From the NCBI GenBank assembly GCA_003538615.1, contig DPRT01000159.1, positions 1 to 7,259 on the forward strand: DNA of 7,259 nucleotides, written 5' to 3'. Positions 1-6,858 of the stretch are shown in pieces (within the stretch, counting starts at the first letter, position 1; each line of letters starts with the position of its first letter). Position numbers and translations under genes: made by a program. The notes under the pieces were generated by a model. That model was not told the DNA's origin. It did no database searches and was given only the letters and a program-made list of their open reading frames with translations. This DNA comes from Holophagaceae bacterium. GTDB taxonomy: Bacteria; Acidobacteriota; Holophagae; Holophagales; Holophagaceae.

Positions 1-370
1 AATCCTTCATGGCTGATGCCTCGTCGGCCCCGCGGCAACCCTCATGCAGGCTTCGAAGTGGCCTCAGCCTGCCGGCCTCGCGTGGCTTCGATCATTTCGA
101 GAAGCTGGCAGCGTCAATCTGAATGGGAATGGGTGGGGTGACTGCCGCCACGGGGGTTTGCTCCTGGAGCGGATCTGCCTTCAGCCTTCCCTTCAGGCCT
201 GCATTCAGGAGCTTTGGAGGTGCAGCGTCGATGCGTGCCCGGGCTGCCTCCCCCGGAAAGCAAAGCCATCAAGGCCTGGCATGCGCCGTGCAATGTCCTT
301 GTGCGAAGGAGGCCCAGGGTGAACCAATGCGGGGCGTGGATCTCGAATACATGGGCGCCTGGGGACAGCC
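1..370. other. Upstream stretch with no supportable gene
   Basis: This 370-base stretch lies before the decarboxylase gene. Several short open frames cross it on both strands, but they overlap one another, their translations resemble no family I recognise, and none has a convincing ribosome binding site. I see no tRNA, no rRNA, and no hairpin followed by a T run. A weak inverted repeat (GCTTC at 85-89, GAAGC at 101-105) is short enough to be chance. The promoter of the decarboxylase operon presumably lies here, but I could not identify good -35 and -10 boxes. The stretch may instead be the decayed end of an older gene. Confidence 0.5.
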
Positions 371-1636
371 TTGAACCATGCCGTGCTTGCCATGCTTGAC
401 GCGCAGATTGGTTCGCACCTGCAGGCGCCCGCACCGTGGCTGCCAACGGACTACAACGTGGCCGCTCACATGGTCGCGACCCTTTTCTCCGACATGCCAC
501 GGGTCGGGGAAGCCGGCTGGCATCCGGTGATCCAGGAATTCAAGGCCTTGATCGATGGGGATCCCGTGGTGCGCATGGCCATGACAGCCATGATTGACCA
601 GATCCCGGCGCGGTACAAGGATCATCATCCAAGGAACCCCCATGAGCTGCTTGCACAGCTGAATGCTGTGCTGACGATGGCTCCCACCTACATCCCCCCT
701 GATGGCCTCAAGCAAGCGGTCGCCCTGGTGGGGACGCCCTTCTCAGCCATCCTGATCTGGACCATGGGGACAGCAGCCGGGTTCGCGGCCTACCGGGACG
801 CGAAGATCAATGCCATGTTCAAGAAGCTTCTGGGGGTCTGGAGCCATTTTCTCAGCAGTGAGGCTTCCACCTACGTGATCAACCCTTCCGACACAGGATG
901 GCAGAGCGCCTCTGCCCAGGCGCAGTTGCACATGGAGGATTTCCAGTACACCCCAGGAGCCTTGCATTGGGGCTTTTCCTCATGGAATGAGTTCTTCACG
1001 CGGAAGCTCAGGCCCGGTGCGCGGCCCATTCAATGCCCAGAGGATCCATCGGCCATCGTGTCGGCCTGTGACGCCACCGTCTATCGGATTGCCCGGAACG
1101 TGCAGCGGCGCGAAAAATTCTGGGTAAAGGCCCAGCCCTACTCGCTGGAAGACATGCTGGACCACCAGTTTGTGGATGAGTTCGTCGGTGGGGATGTCTT
1201 CCAGGCTTTCCTGAATCCCTTCAACTACCACCGTTGGCACAGCCCCATCACCGGTACCGTCCGCCAGGCCTACGTCAAGGAAGGGCTTTATTTCAGCCAG
1301 GCACCGAGCATGGGCGAAGACTGGACCGATCAGGACCAGTCCGAGGCCTACATCGCCCATGTGCAGACCCGGGCCATCCTCTTCATCGAGGCGGACAACC
1401 AGGCCATTGGCCTTGTTTGCGTCATGCCGATCGGGATGGTCGAGATCTCCTCCTGCATGATCGATGAACGCATCAAGCCTGGCGCCAGGGTCGTGAAGGG
1501 CCAGGAGCTGGGGTATTTCCAATTCGGTGGTTCGACCCACTGCATGCTGTTCCAGAAGGGCGTGATCAGGGCCTTCCTGGGGAAGGAAAACACGTCCTAT
1601 CAAGTGGGACAGGTCATCGCCTTTGCCGAAGAGTGA
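371..1636 (+). CDS. Pyruvoyl-dependent decarboxylase, phosphatidylserine decarboxylase family with PSDC domain
   Basis: The predicted protein has 421 residues, longer than ordinary bacterial phosphatidylserine decarboxylases (about 210-320). Residues about 22-165 resemble the PSD-associated domain (PSDC, PF12588), with WLPTDYN and HPVIQEF stretches. Residues about 203-420 form the catalytic PSD domain, including WNEFFTRKLRPGARPI at 205-220. The expected catalytic triad is visible: Asp234 in ACDATV, His287 in YHRWHSP, and Ser388 in FGGSTH. In this family the proenzyme cuts itself before that serine, giving a large beta chain (1-387) and a 34-residue alpha chain whose first residue becomes the pyruvoyl cofactor. 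I see no clear membrane anchor. The PSDC-plus-PSD layout is shared with fungal L-tryptophan decarboxylase PsiD and related enzymes, so the substrate could be a free amino acid rather than phosphatidylserine; this is inference. The start is uncertain. TTG 371 follows a GGGGA at 361-365; GTG 383 and ATG 392 are in-frame alternatives without a clear binding site, and the frame is closed by a stop at 320-322. The next gene starts 28 bp downstream. Confidence 0.9.
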   Translation: MNHAVLAMLDAQIGSHLQAPAPWLPTDYNVAAHMVATLFSDMPRVGEAGWHPVIQEFKALIDGDPVVRMAMTAMIDQIPARYKDHHPRNPHELLAQLNAVLTMAPTYIPPDGLKQAVALVGTPFSAILIWTMGTAAGFAAYRDAKINAMFKKLLGVWSHFLSSEASTYVINPSDTGWQSASAQAQLHMEDFQYTPGALHWGFSSWNEFFTRKLRPGARPIQCPEDPSAIVSACDATVYRIARNVQRREKFWVKAQPYSLEDMLDHQFVDEFVGGDVFQAFLNPFNYHRWHSPITGTVRQAYVKEGLYFSQAPSMGEDWTDQDQSEAYIAHVQTRAILFIEADNQAIGLVCVMPIGMVEISSCMIDERIKPGARVVKGQELGYFQFGGSTHCMLFQKGVIRAFLGKENTSYQVGQVIAFAEE

Positions 1637-1656
1637 TCTTTGAGCCCGGCCAATCC

Positions 1657-1661
1657 GAGGG
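1657..1661 (+). promoter_or_regulatory. Ribosome binding site of the RMD1-family gene
   Basis: A GAGGG sequence sits three bases before ATG 1665. The spacing is short but usable, and no better in-frame start lies nearby, so it supports this start. Confidence 0.55.
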
Positions 1662-1664
1662 TCG

Positions 1665-2516
1665 ATGAATCAGATACCCCGCATCCGCCTGCTGCTTCCC
1701 GAAGGGGAAGAAAGGGAGTTCAGGCTCCAGGCTGATTACTTTGTCGCTCATATCGATCTGAAGTCCTTCTGCGCGGCCTTCCCGGACCATCCCACCCTGG
1801 GCACCAATCCGCTGGTGCTGCAACCCCAACCAGGCAGCTTCGTGTTCATGGCGCGGTTTGGCGGCGTCGTCTTCTGGAACTGCCAGGAAGCCCTCATCCG
1901 GCAGGTCCATGCTGAGCTCAAGTCGCTGAAGGGCCTGAATCAGCTTGAGGAACGTGCCCGGGATACGCTGAAAGTGAAGGTGGGAACGCCGGAGGATTTC
2001 GTGGGTTTCAGCGAAGTCCACATCCGGGAGTTCACGCTGGAGAAGCTGCGCATCGTGAGTCTCACCCTGGCCCAGAGCGTGGCTTTGGATCATTTCGAGG
2101 ATGCCGTCAGCCAGGCCATGGCGCGCTTCCAGCCTGTCGTCCGGGCCCTCAGCCATGAGGGCAAGCTGCTCCTGCCTCACCGGGAGGTGCTCCGGATCAT
2201 CGGTTTCGCTCTGGAAGTGAGGGCTGCCGTTCTCGACAGCCTGACGCTCTTTGATGATCCTCCCGAGACCTGGGAAAGCGAATCACTGGCCCATCTGGAT
2301 AGCGCCTTGTTCAGCCAGTTCGACTTGGCAGAACGGCTGGGAGCCATCCGCGAGAAGCTCGGCTACCTTCAGGATGCGGGCGTAACTCTGCTGGGCCTGC
2401 TGGATACCCGGAAGAGCCGGAGATTGGAATGGATCATCATCCTGCTGATCTTCGGGGAGCTGGTTCTTCTTGTTTGGAAGGACCTCTGGCCATCGGGATT
2501 CCCCCTGGCCAGGTAA
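1665..2516 (+). CDS. RMD1/DUF155 family membrane-anchored protein
   Basis: This 283-residue protein carries the DUF155 domain (PF02582), roughly residues 58-240, named after yeast Rmd1 and related to human RMND1 and bacterial YagE-like proteins. Recognisable parts are the FMARFGGVVFWNC strand at 61-73, a helical region around DHFEDAVSQAMARF (142-155), and the ETWES motif at 201-205. A helical stretch follows, leading through LLDTRKSRRLEW (245-256). The C-terminus has one hydrophobic helix at about 255-271, so the protein is probably tail-anchored in the inner membrane with the domain in the cytoplasm. The length and the helix position are typical of the family. The bacterial function is not known; eukaryotic members act in mitochondria or in meiosis. 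The gene lies 28 bp behind the decarboxylase and is probably co-transcribed with it. I see no frameshift or missing part. Confidence 0.9.
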   Translation: MNQIPRIRLLLPEGEEREFRLQADYFVAHIDLKSFCAAFPDHPTLGTNPLVLQPQPGSFVFMARFGGVVFWNCQEALIRQVHAELKSLKGLNQLEERARDTLKVKVGTPEDFVGFSEVHIREFTLEKLRIVSLTLAQSVALDHFEDAVSQAMARFQPVVRALSHEGKLLLPHREVLRIIGFALEVRAAVLDSLTLFDDPPETWESESLAHLDSALFSQFDLAERLGAIREKLGYLQDAGVTLLGLLDTRKSRRLEWIIILLIFGELVLLVWKDLWPSGFPLAR

Positions 2517-2533
2517 GGGTGTCCGACACACCG

Positions 2534-2568
2534 CCCACGGGGCCGCGTGGGAGTCGCCGGTCCGGCGA
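2534..2568 (+). terminator. Two tandem GC-rich hairpins, possible terminator
   Basis: The first hairpin pairs CCCACG (2534-2539) with CGTGGG (2546-2551) around a six-base loop. The second is the perfect palindrome TCGCCGG-T-CCGGCGA (2554-2568), which would fold with a five-base stem and five-base loop. They begin 18 bases after the RMD1 stop, a usual terminator position. No T run follows, so a classical intrinsic terminator is not shown. The pair could instead act with Rho, stabilise the 3' end, or bind a regulator. Confidence 0.35.
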
Positions 2569-2776
2569 GACGAGGAGCCTGGGCCGACGCGCCATGGGTA
2601 CTGTGCGCCTGTAGCCTCCCCATGCCCAATCCTTCAGTGCAGAGGGAAGATTTGGGCTCATCCCGGGCCTGGCCCCTGCCGATGAACCCTTTGACGAAGA
2701 TCCCCGGGGACAGCTTGATGGCTGGACCCTGTGTGCGGCCCGAATCCAATGTTGGGTCGGGGGGCCATGCTTGAAC

Positions 2777-2781
2777 GGAGG
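2777..2781 (+). promoter_or_regulatory. Strong ribosome binding site that sets the start at 2788
   Basis: GGAGG lies six bases before ATG 2788. It makes that ATG the best start and rules against the longer in-frame starts at 2731, 2749 and 2767, which would put charged residues ahead of the signal peptide. Confidence 0.75.
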
Positions 2782-2787
2782 CGTGTG

Positions 2788-3177
2788 ATGCACCCCACCA
2801 TGCTGCTTCTTTGCGCGGCCGTATCTGCCACCGGCCTCTTCGGTCAGGCCACAGCGGCGATGGCAGGCTCCGTGCCATGTTCAGTGCGGATCCGCCCGAA
2901 GGTCGCGGCGGACTATGATCCCGGGAGCGAGATGCTGCTCCGGGGGCCGGTCACCAGCGCCAGGGACGGCATCCTGAAGGTGCGGCTGCCCTTCGGTGTG
3001 GTGCACATCCAGGTGGGCACGGCCCTGGATGGCGCGTCTCTGGGCCCTGGCCAGGTCGTGGAAGTGCTGGCCTCCAAACGCCAGGATGATCGCAGTCAGT
3101 GGTTTGTGGCCCGGGAGGTCCGCAGCGGAACCAGCACCCTTGTGCTGCGGGATTCCCGGGGCGTGCCGGTGCGTTGA
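2788..3177 (+). CDS. Small secreted protein with OB-fold-like domain, function unknown
   Basis: From ATG 2788 the product has 129 residues. Residues 1-23 look like a signal peptide (MLLLCAAVSATGLFG core, ATA-A cleavage site), so it is probably periplasmic. The mature part is short and rich in beta strands: an YDPGSEMLLRGPVTS opening at 43-57, GILKVRL and VVHIQVG strands, a GPGQVVEVLASK strand, then WFVAREV and TLVLRDSRGVPVR at the end. This order, with the closing LRD-x-x-G-x-P, recalls a group of small periplasmic bacterial proteins with an OB-like fold that end in LRDAQGIPLW-type sequences. That is a resemblance from memory, not a proven family call. One cysteine (Cys31) lies near the mature N-terminus, but the residues before it do not make a lipobox. 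The gene is separated from the upstream pair by 271 bp and meets the minus-strand operon tail to tail. Confidence 0.75.
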   Translation: MHPTMLLLCAAVSATGLFGQATAAMAGSVPCSVRIRPKVAADYDPGSEMLLRGPVTSARDGILKVRLPFGVVHIQVGTALDGASLGPGQVVEVLASKRQDDRSQWFVAREVRSGTSTLVLRDSRGVPVR

Positions 3178-3178
3178 A

Positions 3179-4162
3179 TCAGTTGTAGGTGACGGTCACG
3201 GCGAAGGTGCCGCTGTAGTCTCCATCCGGCTGGTTCGCGGCCACATCCAGGGTTCCACCGATGTTCAGTTGCTGAATGCCAGCGGCACTCAGCAGACCCG
3301 AAGAACCCGGCGTGCTGGAAAAGGACGACACCATCAAGGTCCCCGACGGCCCCGCAAGCGTGGCGCTGGCGGGCAGGAGGATGGCGTAGGTGGCGTACGC
3401 GGCGCCATGGACCCTCAAGGACGCGGCACTTACAGGGGAGCTGTTGCCGAGGAGCAGACCGCCGGTGGTGGTACGAGCGCCAGCGGGGCTGAGGATCACC
3501 GTCCCGGCCGCCGGGCCCGCGAACACGTCCCCGAAGCTGAGGTCGGTGGTCTTGGTAAGCGTGATCACTGGATCCACCCGGATTGATACCGTGAAGGCCA
3601 TGGCGGGGGAGGACTTCCCCCTCCTGGTCGTGTCGTCCAGCACCAGGTTGAAGGATCCCGTGTACGTGCCCTGGGGCGTGGTGGCGCTGGTTCTGACCGA
3701 GAGGGTGACGCCCAGATGGTGGAGAGAAGTGGTTCCCCCGGCAGGGAATGAGCCGGTGAGGCTTGGCTGGATCTCAACCCCCGTGACCACCATGGCCCCG
3801 CCCCCGGGTCGGGTCAGGATGAAGGGCAGGGCACTGCTCACCTTCACGGACCAGGTGTGTCCCGGGGTGCCGCTGAAGGTGCAGCTGCCCAGAGACACGC
3901 CCCCGGAAGTGCCGAGGGATGTTCCCCCCGTGCTGCTCCGGCTTCCAGACGGGGAGTGGAGGGTCACGGTCCCCACGCTGGTCCCAGCGAGGATGGCCCC
4001 TGCGTTGACATTCGAGAATCGGTTGATGGACGGCCTCAGGGGCGCTGCTCCCAAGGGCAGCACTGCTGCCGCCAGGAGGATGCCCAGGGCCAGGTTCCGA
4101 AGTGGGTGAGAACGCTGCGACAGGCTGTGCATGGATGGCCTTTCCAGGGAAGGGAGGATCAT
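3179..4162 (-). CDS. Exported protein with two DUF4402 domains, probable fibre subunit of the chaperone-usher operon
   Basis: The protein has 327 residues. A signal peptide (core LALGILLAAAVLPLGAA, 24-40) is followed by two related beta-rich domains at about 48-177 and 207-327. Domain 2 matches DUF4402 (PF14352) well: LSFGDVFAGPAAGTVILSP, TTTGG, GGTLDVAANQPDGDYSG, and a last strand GTFAVTVTYN. Domain 1 shows the same plan more loosely (NAGAILAGTSVGTVTL, STGG, TPQGTYTGSFNLVLD). The last alternating strand resembles the C-terminal strands of pilins and SCPU proteins. Placed directly behind chaperone and usher, it is probably a secreted fibre or tip subunit; this is inference from context. ATG 4162 overlaps the usher stop by four bases (ATGA). 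A second start, ATG 4132, has GGAAAGG six bases upstream and gives a more usual signal peptide, so the true N-terminus may be ten residues shorter. The only mature cysteine is Cys94. Confidence 0.85.
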   Translation of the reverse strand: MILPSLERPSMHSLSQRSHPLRNLALGILLAAAVLPLGAAPLRPSINRFSNVNAGAILAGTSVGTVTLHSPSGSRSSTGGTSLGTSGGVSLGSCTFSGTPGHTWSVKVSSALPFILTRPGGGAMVVTGVEIQPSLTGSFPAGGTTSLHHLGVTLSVRTSATTPQGTYTGSFNLVLDDTTRRGKSSPAMAFTVSIRVDPVITLTKTTDLSFGDVFAGPAAGTVILSPAGARTTTGGLLLGNSSPVSAASLRVHGAAYATYAILLPASATLAGPSGTLMVSSFSSTPGSSGLLSAAGIQQLNIGGTLDVAANQPDGDYSGTFAVTVTYN

Positions 4163-6858
4163 GGCTGGGCTTTTGGAATCAGCAGGGATCTCAGCAGCAG
4201 GTTCAGCCCATCGATGACCGTGCCGTCCCGGCCGATGCTGATCGTCAGTGGGGGTGGAACCGCCACGCCGAACCTGCGGGCCTCGATGGCTGGGACCTTC
4301 ATCTGGTACTGGCCCGGAGGGATGTCCGGGCAGGTGTAGTAGCCATCGTAGGCCGTGCGGATCCGCCGGATCACCTTGCCATCGGGGGCCACCAGCTCCA
4401 GGCCGAGACCGGGTAGTTCCCGGCTGCCGCCGTCCACCTGCAGGAAGGCCGTGCCATTGACCTCGCCGAAGAGCACCAGGGGGAAGTCCACCACCGCCAC
4501 ATGGCCGGGCCGCGGCGTCACCCGGATTCCAGGGGTGCCTGGCCGCATCAGGGGGTCCTCCAGGCTGGCGGAGGCCACGGCGAGGTTCGCGTCGAGCTCC
4601 CCGCCGAGGTTGGTGAGGAAGGCCACTCCCCGGGCATCCGTGGTGCGGGGGTGGCTGGCGCCATTCACCAGGAAGCCCACGGCTTCGACCCCCTTTTCCC
4701 CGGAGTCCAGGATTCCGTTGCCATTGCGGTCCAGGAAGGCCCGGGCGGATACGGCGCCTTGGTTGGCCAGCCCCTGGGCCTGGACCCGCACACGCCCCTG
4801 GCGGGGATCCCTGCCCAGTCCCATCCGGAGGATGAGGTTCGCCATGAAGCGGTTCTGGGTGGAGTAGCTCAGGTCCAGGCCGAGGCTGAAGGCGCCCTGA
4901 TCTTTGTTCGCCCCTACCAGGAAGAGGGATTCCCTGGTGGAAAGGGTGCGGGTGATGCCCGCCCGCAGGAGGAAGGGCGGGTACCGCGGAGTCTCCGCCA
5001 TCAGGGCCAGGCTGTTGAGCCGGGATCCTCCGCTCATCTGGTAGTCGGCTTGGCCTCTCAGGGAGAATGTGCGGAAGAACTTGCTGGCAAGCAGATCCCC
5101 TGTGGTGGCGGCGGGGAAGGCCAGGCGCCCCCCGCGGGCCTCCGTGCGGGTGATCCCGTTGGACAGGAAGTAGCCTTGATAGGAGGTGGAAAGACGGCAG
5201 TAGATGCGATCCACCTGTCCGCCCGCCACCAGTTCGTCCTGCGCGGCGCCGACATCCAGGGTGAACCAGGCCCGCTCCAGGCTGGGCAGCAGCGCGGAGG
5301 CCTCCAGGTTGCTGCGGCTGCGCACCAGGCCGTAGGACGGGGGGAAGATCTCACTGGAGAATCCGCCCTGCAGTTGATCGCGCTTGGCCATGAGGCTGAC
5401 GCTGCCGACGCGGGTGCGCAGGCCCACTTCTTCCACGGCTCCGCCCAGGGAGTCGCTGGCCGCGGTGAAGGAGGCGGAAAGGCGCTGCCAGAAGCCCTGA
5501 AAGCCCACCTCGGTGTAGGTGTGGTACCTTCCATCGAATTGAACCCGCGCCAGGGCGAAGCTGGCGGCGAGCTGCTTGGAGATCCCGTAGCGCGCCTCGA
5601 ATTGTCCCCGTGGCCCCGCCCCCACCGGGTCGTCGCCTACCAGCCGATAATGGAATGCGCCTTTGGGGGTCTGGTTCTCACTCAGGTCGAACCGCACCGC
5701 TTCTTCGCGCCGCTGGCCCTGGGGCCCATAGAACACCATGCGGAAATCGTTCCAGCCAAAAAACAGCGGGATATCCAGGAACTCGTAGCGGCCATCGGGC
5801 CGGGATGGCCGGAAGGCCAGCAGGGCCTGGTTCCGGTAGAGCTCCACCTGCCAGCCCGGAGGGAGATCTCCCTGGAAACTGTGGCGGTCGAAGGCGTTCT
5901 GCTGCTGGAGCGGGAAGTTGGTCAACAGCGCCCCGGTGCCCGCATAGGGCTGCACGAGCAGGTTCAGGCCCGGGTTCAGCACTTCGCCCACGGCGAATTC
6001 CGTTGCCTGGAGGGGCCCCAGCAGGCCCGCATTGGGATCCCGACGTCCGGCGGCCACCCGGAATTCCGAAAGGCCGCCCTGACTGTCGGCGGCAGCGTAA
6101 AGGCTTGTGGAGAGCTCCATGTAATCGCCCGTGGCGAAGGTGGTGCTCTGGGCGCGGACCTTCGGCTCAGAGCCCGATCGGGACCTGGCGGTGATCTGCA
6201 GGGTTTCATCCACGAAAGGGCTTTCGTACGAGAGGTAGGGATCCGGCACCCGGGGATAGACGGTCACCTGCTGCTCAGGGCGGGCCCGTCCCGATTCCCG
6301 CTGGCGCTTCCAGGCCAGCTGCAGGGGAAGCGGCTCCCGGGGGATGACCGTGACGACGGCGGAGCGCTTCACCACGTCGAGGTCCACCGGCAGCCACTGG
6401 GACAGGAGGCGCGAATCCACATAGATGTCATCCGTGTGCAGTTCGATGAGGGAGCGGTCGACGGGGCTGCGCGCGCCCTGGATTTCCAGCTGGCCCGCGA
6501 GGACATCCAACCGGAAGCGGCGCTTATCCCCGATGATGAAACCCTCGGCGGAACCCCGGCTGGGATCCACTTGCACCGCCAGGTCCAGCAACCGGCAGAG
6601 CTCTCCCAGGGGCAGCAGGAATCCGTCCTTCACGGGGAAGCCGGGGAAGGCGGCGCTGAGGGTGGTCTGGTCCAGGCGCAGGGCGAAGAGGAAAACCTCC
6701 TCCTCCCGGTTGGCTGTTCCCTCCCTCTGCGCGGAGGTGGGCGCAAGCGGAGGCGCAGGCGGCTCGCCTCCCTTCAGGAGCGTTCCGGCGACCAGGACAG
6801 AAAGGTACGCCCGCCCAGGAGCCTGGGCCCACCCGAGGGCACCCCCGGGGGATCCCAT
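4159..6858 (-). CDS. Non-canonical usher-like outer-membrane protein with Ca-loop and carboxypeptidase-like C-terminal domains
   Basis: This 899-residue protein begins with a weak signal sequence (about 16-30). Residues about 55-175 form a periplasmic domain (DGFLLPLGELCRLLDLAV, DIYVDSRLLSQWLPVD) of the kind seen at the front of ushers from non-enterobacteria, rather than the FimD-type N-domain. Residues about 200-690 are the strand-rich barrel. Inside it, 332-390 look like the plug: LPPGWQVELYRNQALLAF, DGRYEFLDIPLFFGWN and YGPQGQRREE match usher-type motifs. Residues about 700-792 form an SdrD-B-like domain with the acidic loop DRNGNGILDSGE (710-721). Residues about 795-885 form a carboxypeptidase-regulatory-like domain (GLGLELVAPDGK, TAYDGYYTCPDIPPGQY). 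In this family the barrel exports subunits delivered by the chaperone and anchors the growing fibre. The ATG shares one base with the chaperone stop (TGATG) and has no clear binding site, which suggests coupled translation. The ushers I know usually end in small beta-sandwich domains, so these C-domains may be diverged equivalents. Confidence 0.85.
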   Translation of the reverse strand: MGSPGGALGWAQAPGRAYLSVLVAGTLLKGGEPPAPPLAPTSAQREGTANREEEVFLFALRLDQTTLSAAFPGFPVKDGFLLPLGELCRLLDLAVQVDPSRGSAEGFIIGDKRRFRLDVLAGQLEIQGARSPVDRSLIELHTDDIYVDSRLLSQWLPVDLDVVKRSAVVTVIPREPLPLQLAWKRQRESGRARPEQQVTVYPRVPDPYLSYESPFVDETLQITARSRSGSEPKVRAQSTTFATGDYMELSTSLYAAADSQGGLSEFRVAAGRRDPNAGLLGPLQATEFAVGEVLNPGLNLLVQPYAGTGALLTNFPLQQQNAFDRHSFQGDLPPGWQVELYRNQALLAFRPSRPDGRYEFLDIPLFFGWNDFRMVFYGPQGQRREEAVRFDLSENQTPKGAFHYRLVGDDPVGAGPRGQFEARYGISKQLAASFALARVQFDGRYHTYTEVGFQGFWQRLSASFTAASDSLGGAVEEVGLRTRVGSVSLMAKRDQLQGGFSSEIFPPSYGLVRSRSNLEASALLPSLERAWFTLDVGAAQDELVAGGQVDRIYCRLSTSYQGYFLSNGITRTEARGGRLAFPAATTGDLLASKFFRTFSLRGQADYQMSGGSRLNSLALMAETPRYPPFLLRAGITRTLSTRESLFLVGANKDQGAFSLGLDLSYSTQNRFMANLILRMGLGRDPRQGRVRVQAQGLANQGAVSARAFLDRNGNGILDSGEKGVEAVGFLVNGASHPRTTDARGVAFLTNLGGELDANLAVASASLEDPLMRPGTPGIRVTPRPGHVAVVDFPLVLFGEVNGTAFLQVDGGSRELPGLGLELVAPDGKVIRRIRTAYDGYYTCPDIPPGQYQMKVPAIEARRFGVAVPPPLTISIGRDGTVIDGLNLLLRSLLIPKAQP

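Larger units (their letters stand above)
2517..2787. other. Intergenic region between RMD1-family gene and secreted protein gene
   Basis: This 271-base gap holds the tandem hairpins at 2534-2568, an imperfect stem-loop at 2624-2657 (GCCCAA/TTGGGC outer stem, CTTC/GAAG inner stem), and a TTGACG at 2691-2696 that could be a -35 box. A ten-base palindrome, TCCCCGGGGA (2701-2710), follows that box. The matching -10 region around 2714-2720 (CTTGATG) is poor, so the promoter is only a suggestion. Short open frames here look like chance. Confidence 0.4.

Noticed and set aside
44..322. A 92-residue open frame before the decarboxylase
   Set aside because: The composition is odd, there is no good ribosome binding site, it resembles nothing I know, and it overlaps other equally poor frames on both strands.
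980..1603. A 207-residue open frame on the minus strand
   Set aside because: It is antisense to the catalytic domain of the decarboxylase, whose motifs are unmistakable on the plus strand.
1614..2180. A 188-residue open frame on the minus strand
   Set aside because: It is antisense to the RMD1-family gene and has no recognisable domain.
2691..2720. Promoter with TTGACG as -35 box
   Set aside because: The -35 is good but no acceptable -10 box lies at 16-18 bases, and GC-rich genomes give such hits by chance. It is mentioned only as a possibility in the intergenic entry.
2731..2787. Longer N-terminus for the secreted protein
   Set aside because: The GGAGG at 2777-2781 is correctly spaced only for ATG 2788, and the extension would spoil the signal peptide.
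3390..4109. A 239-residue open frame on the plus strand
   Set aside because: It is antisense to the DUF4402 gene and shows no family features.
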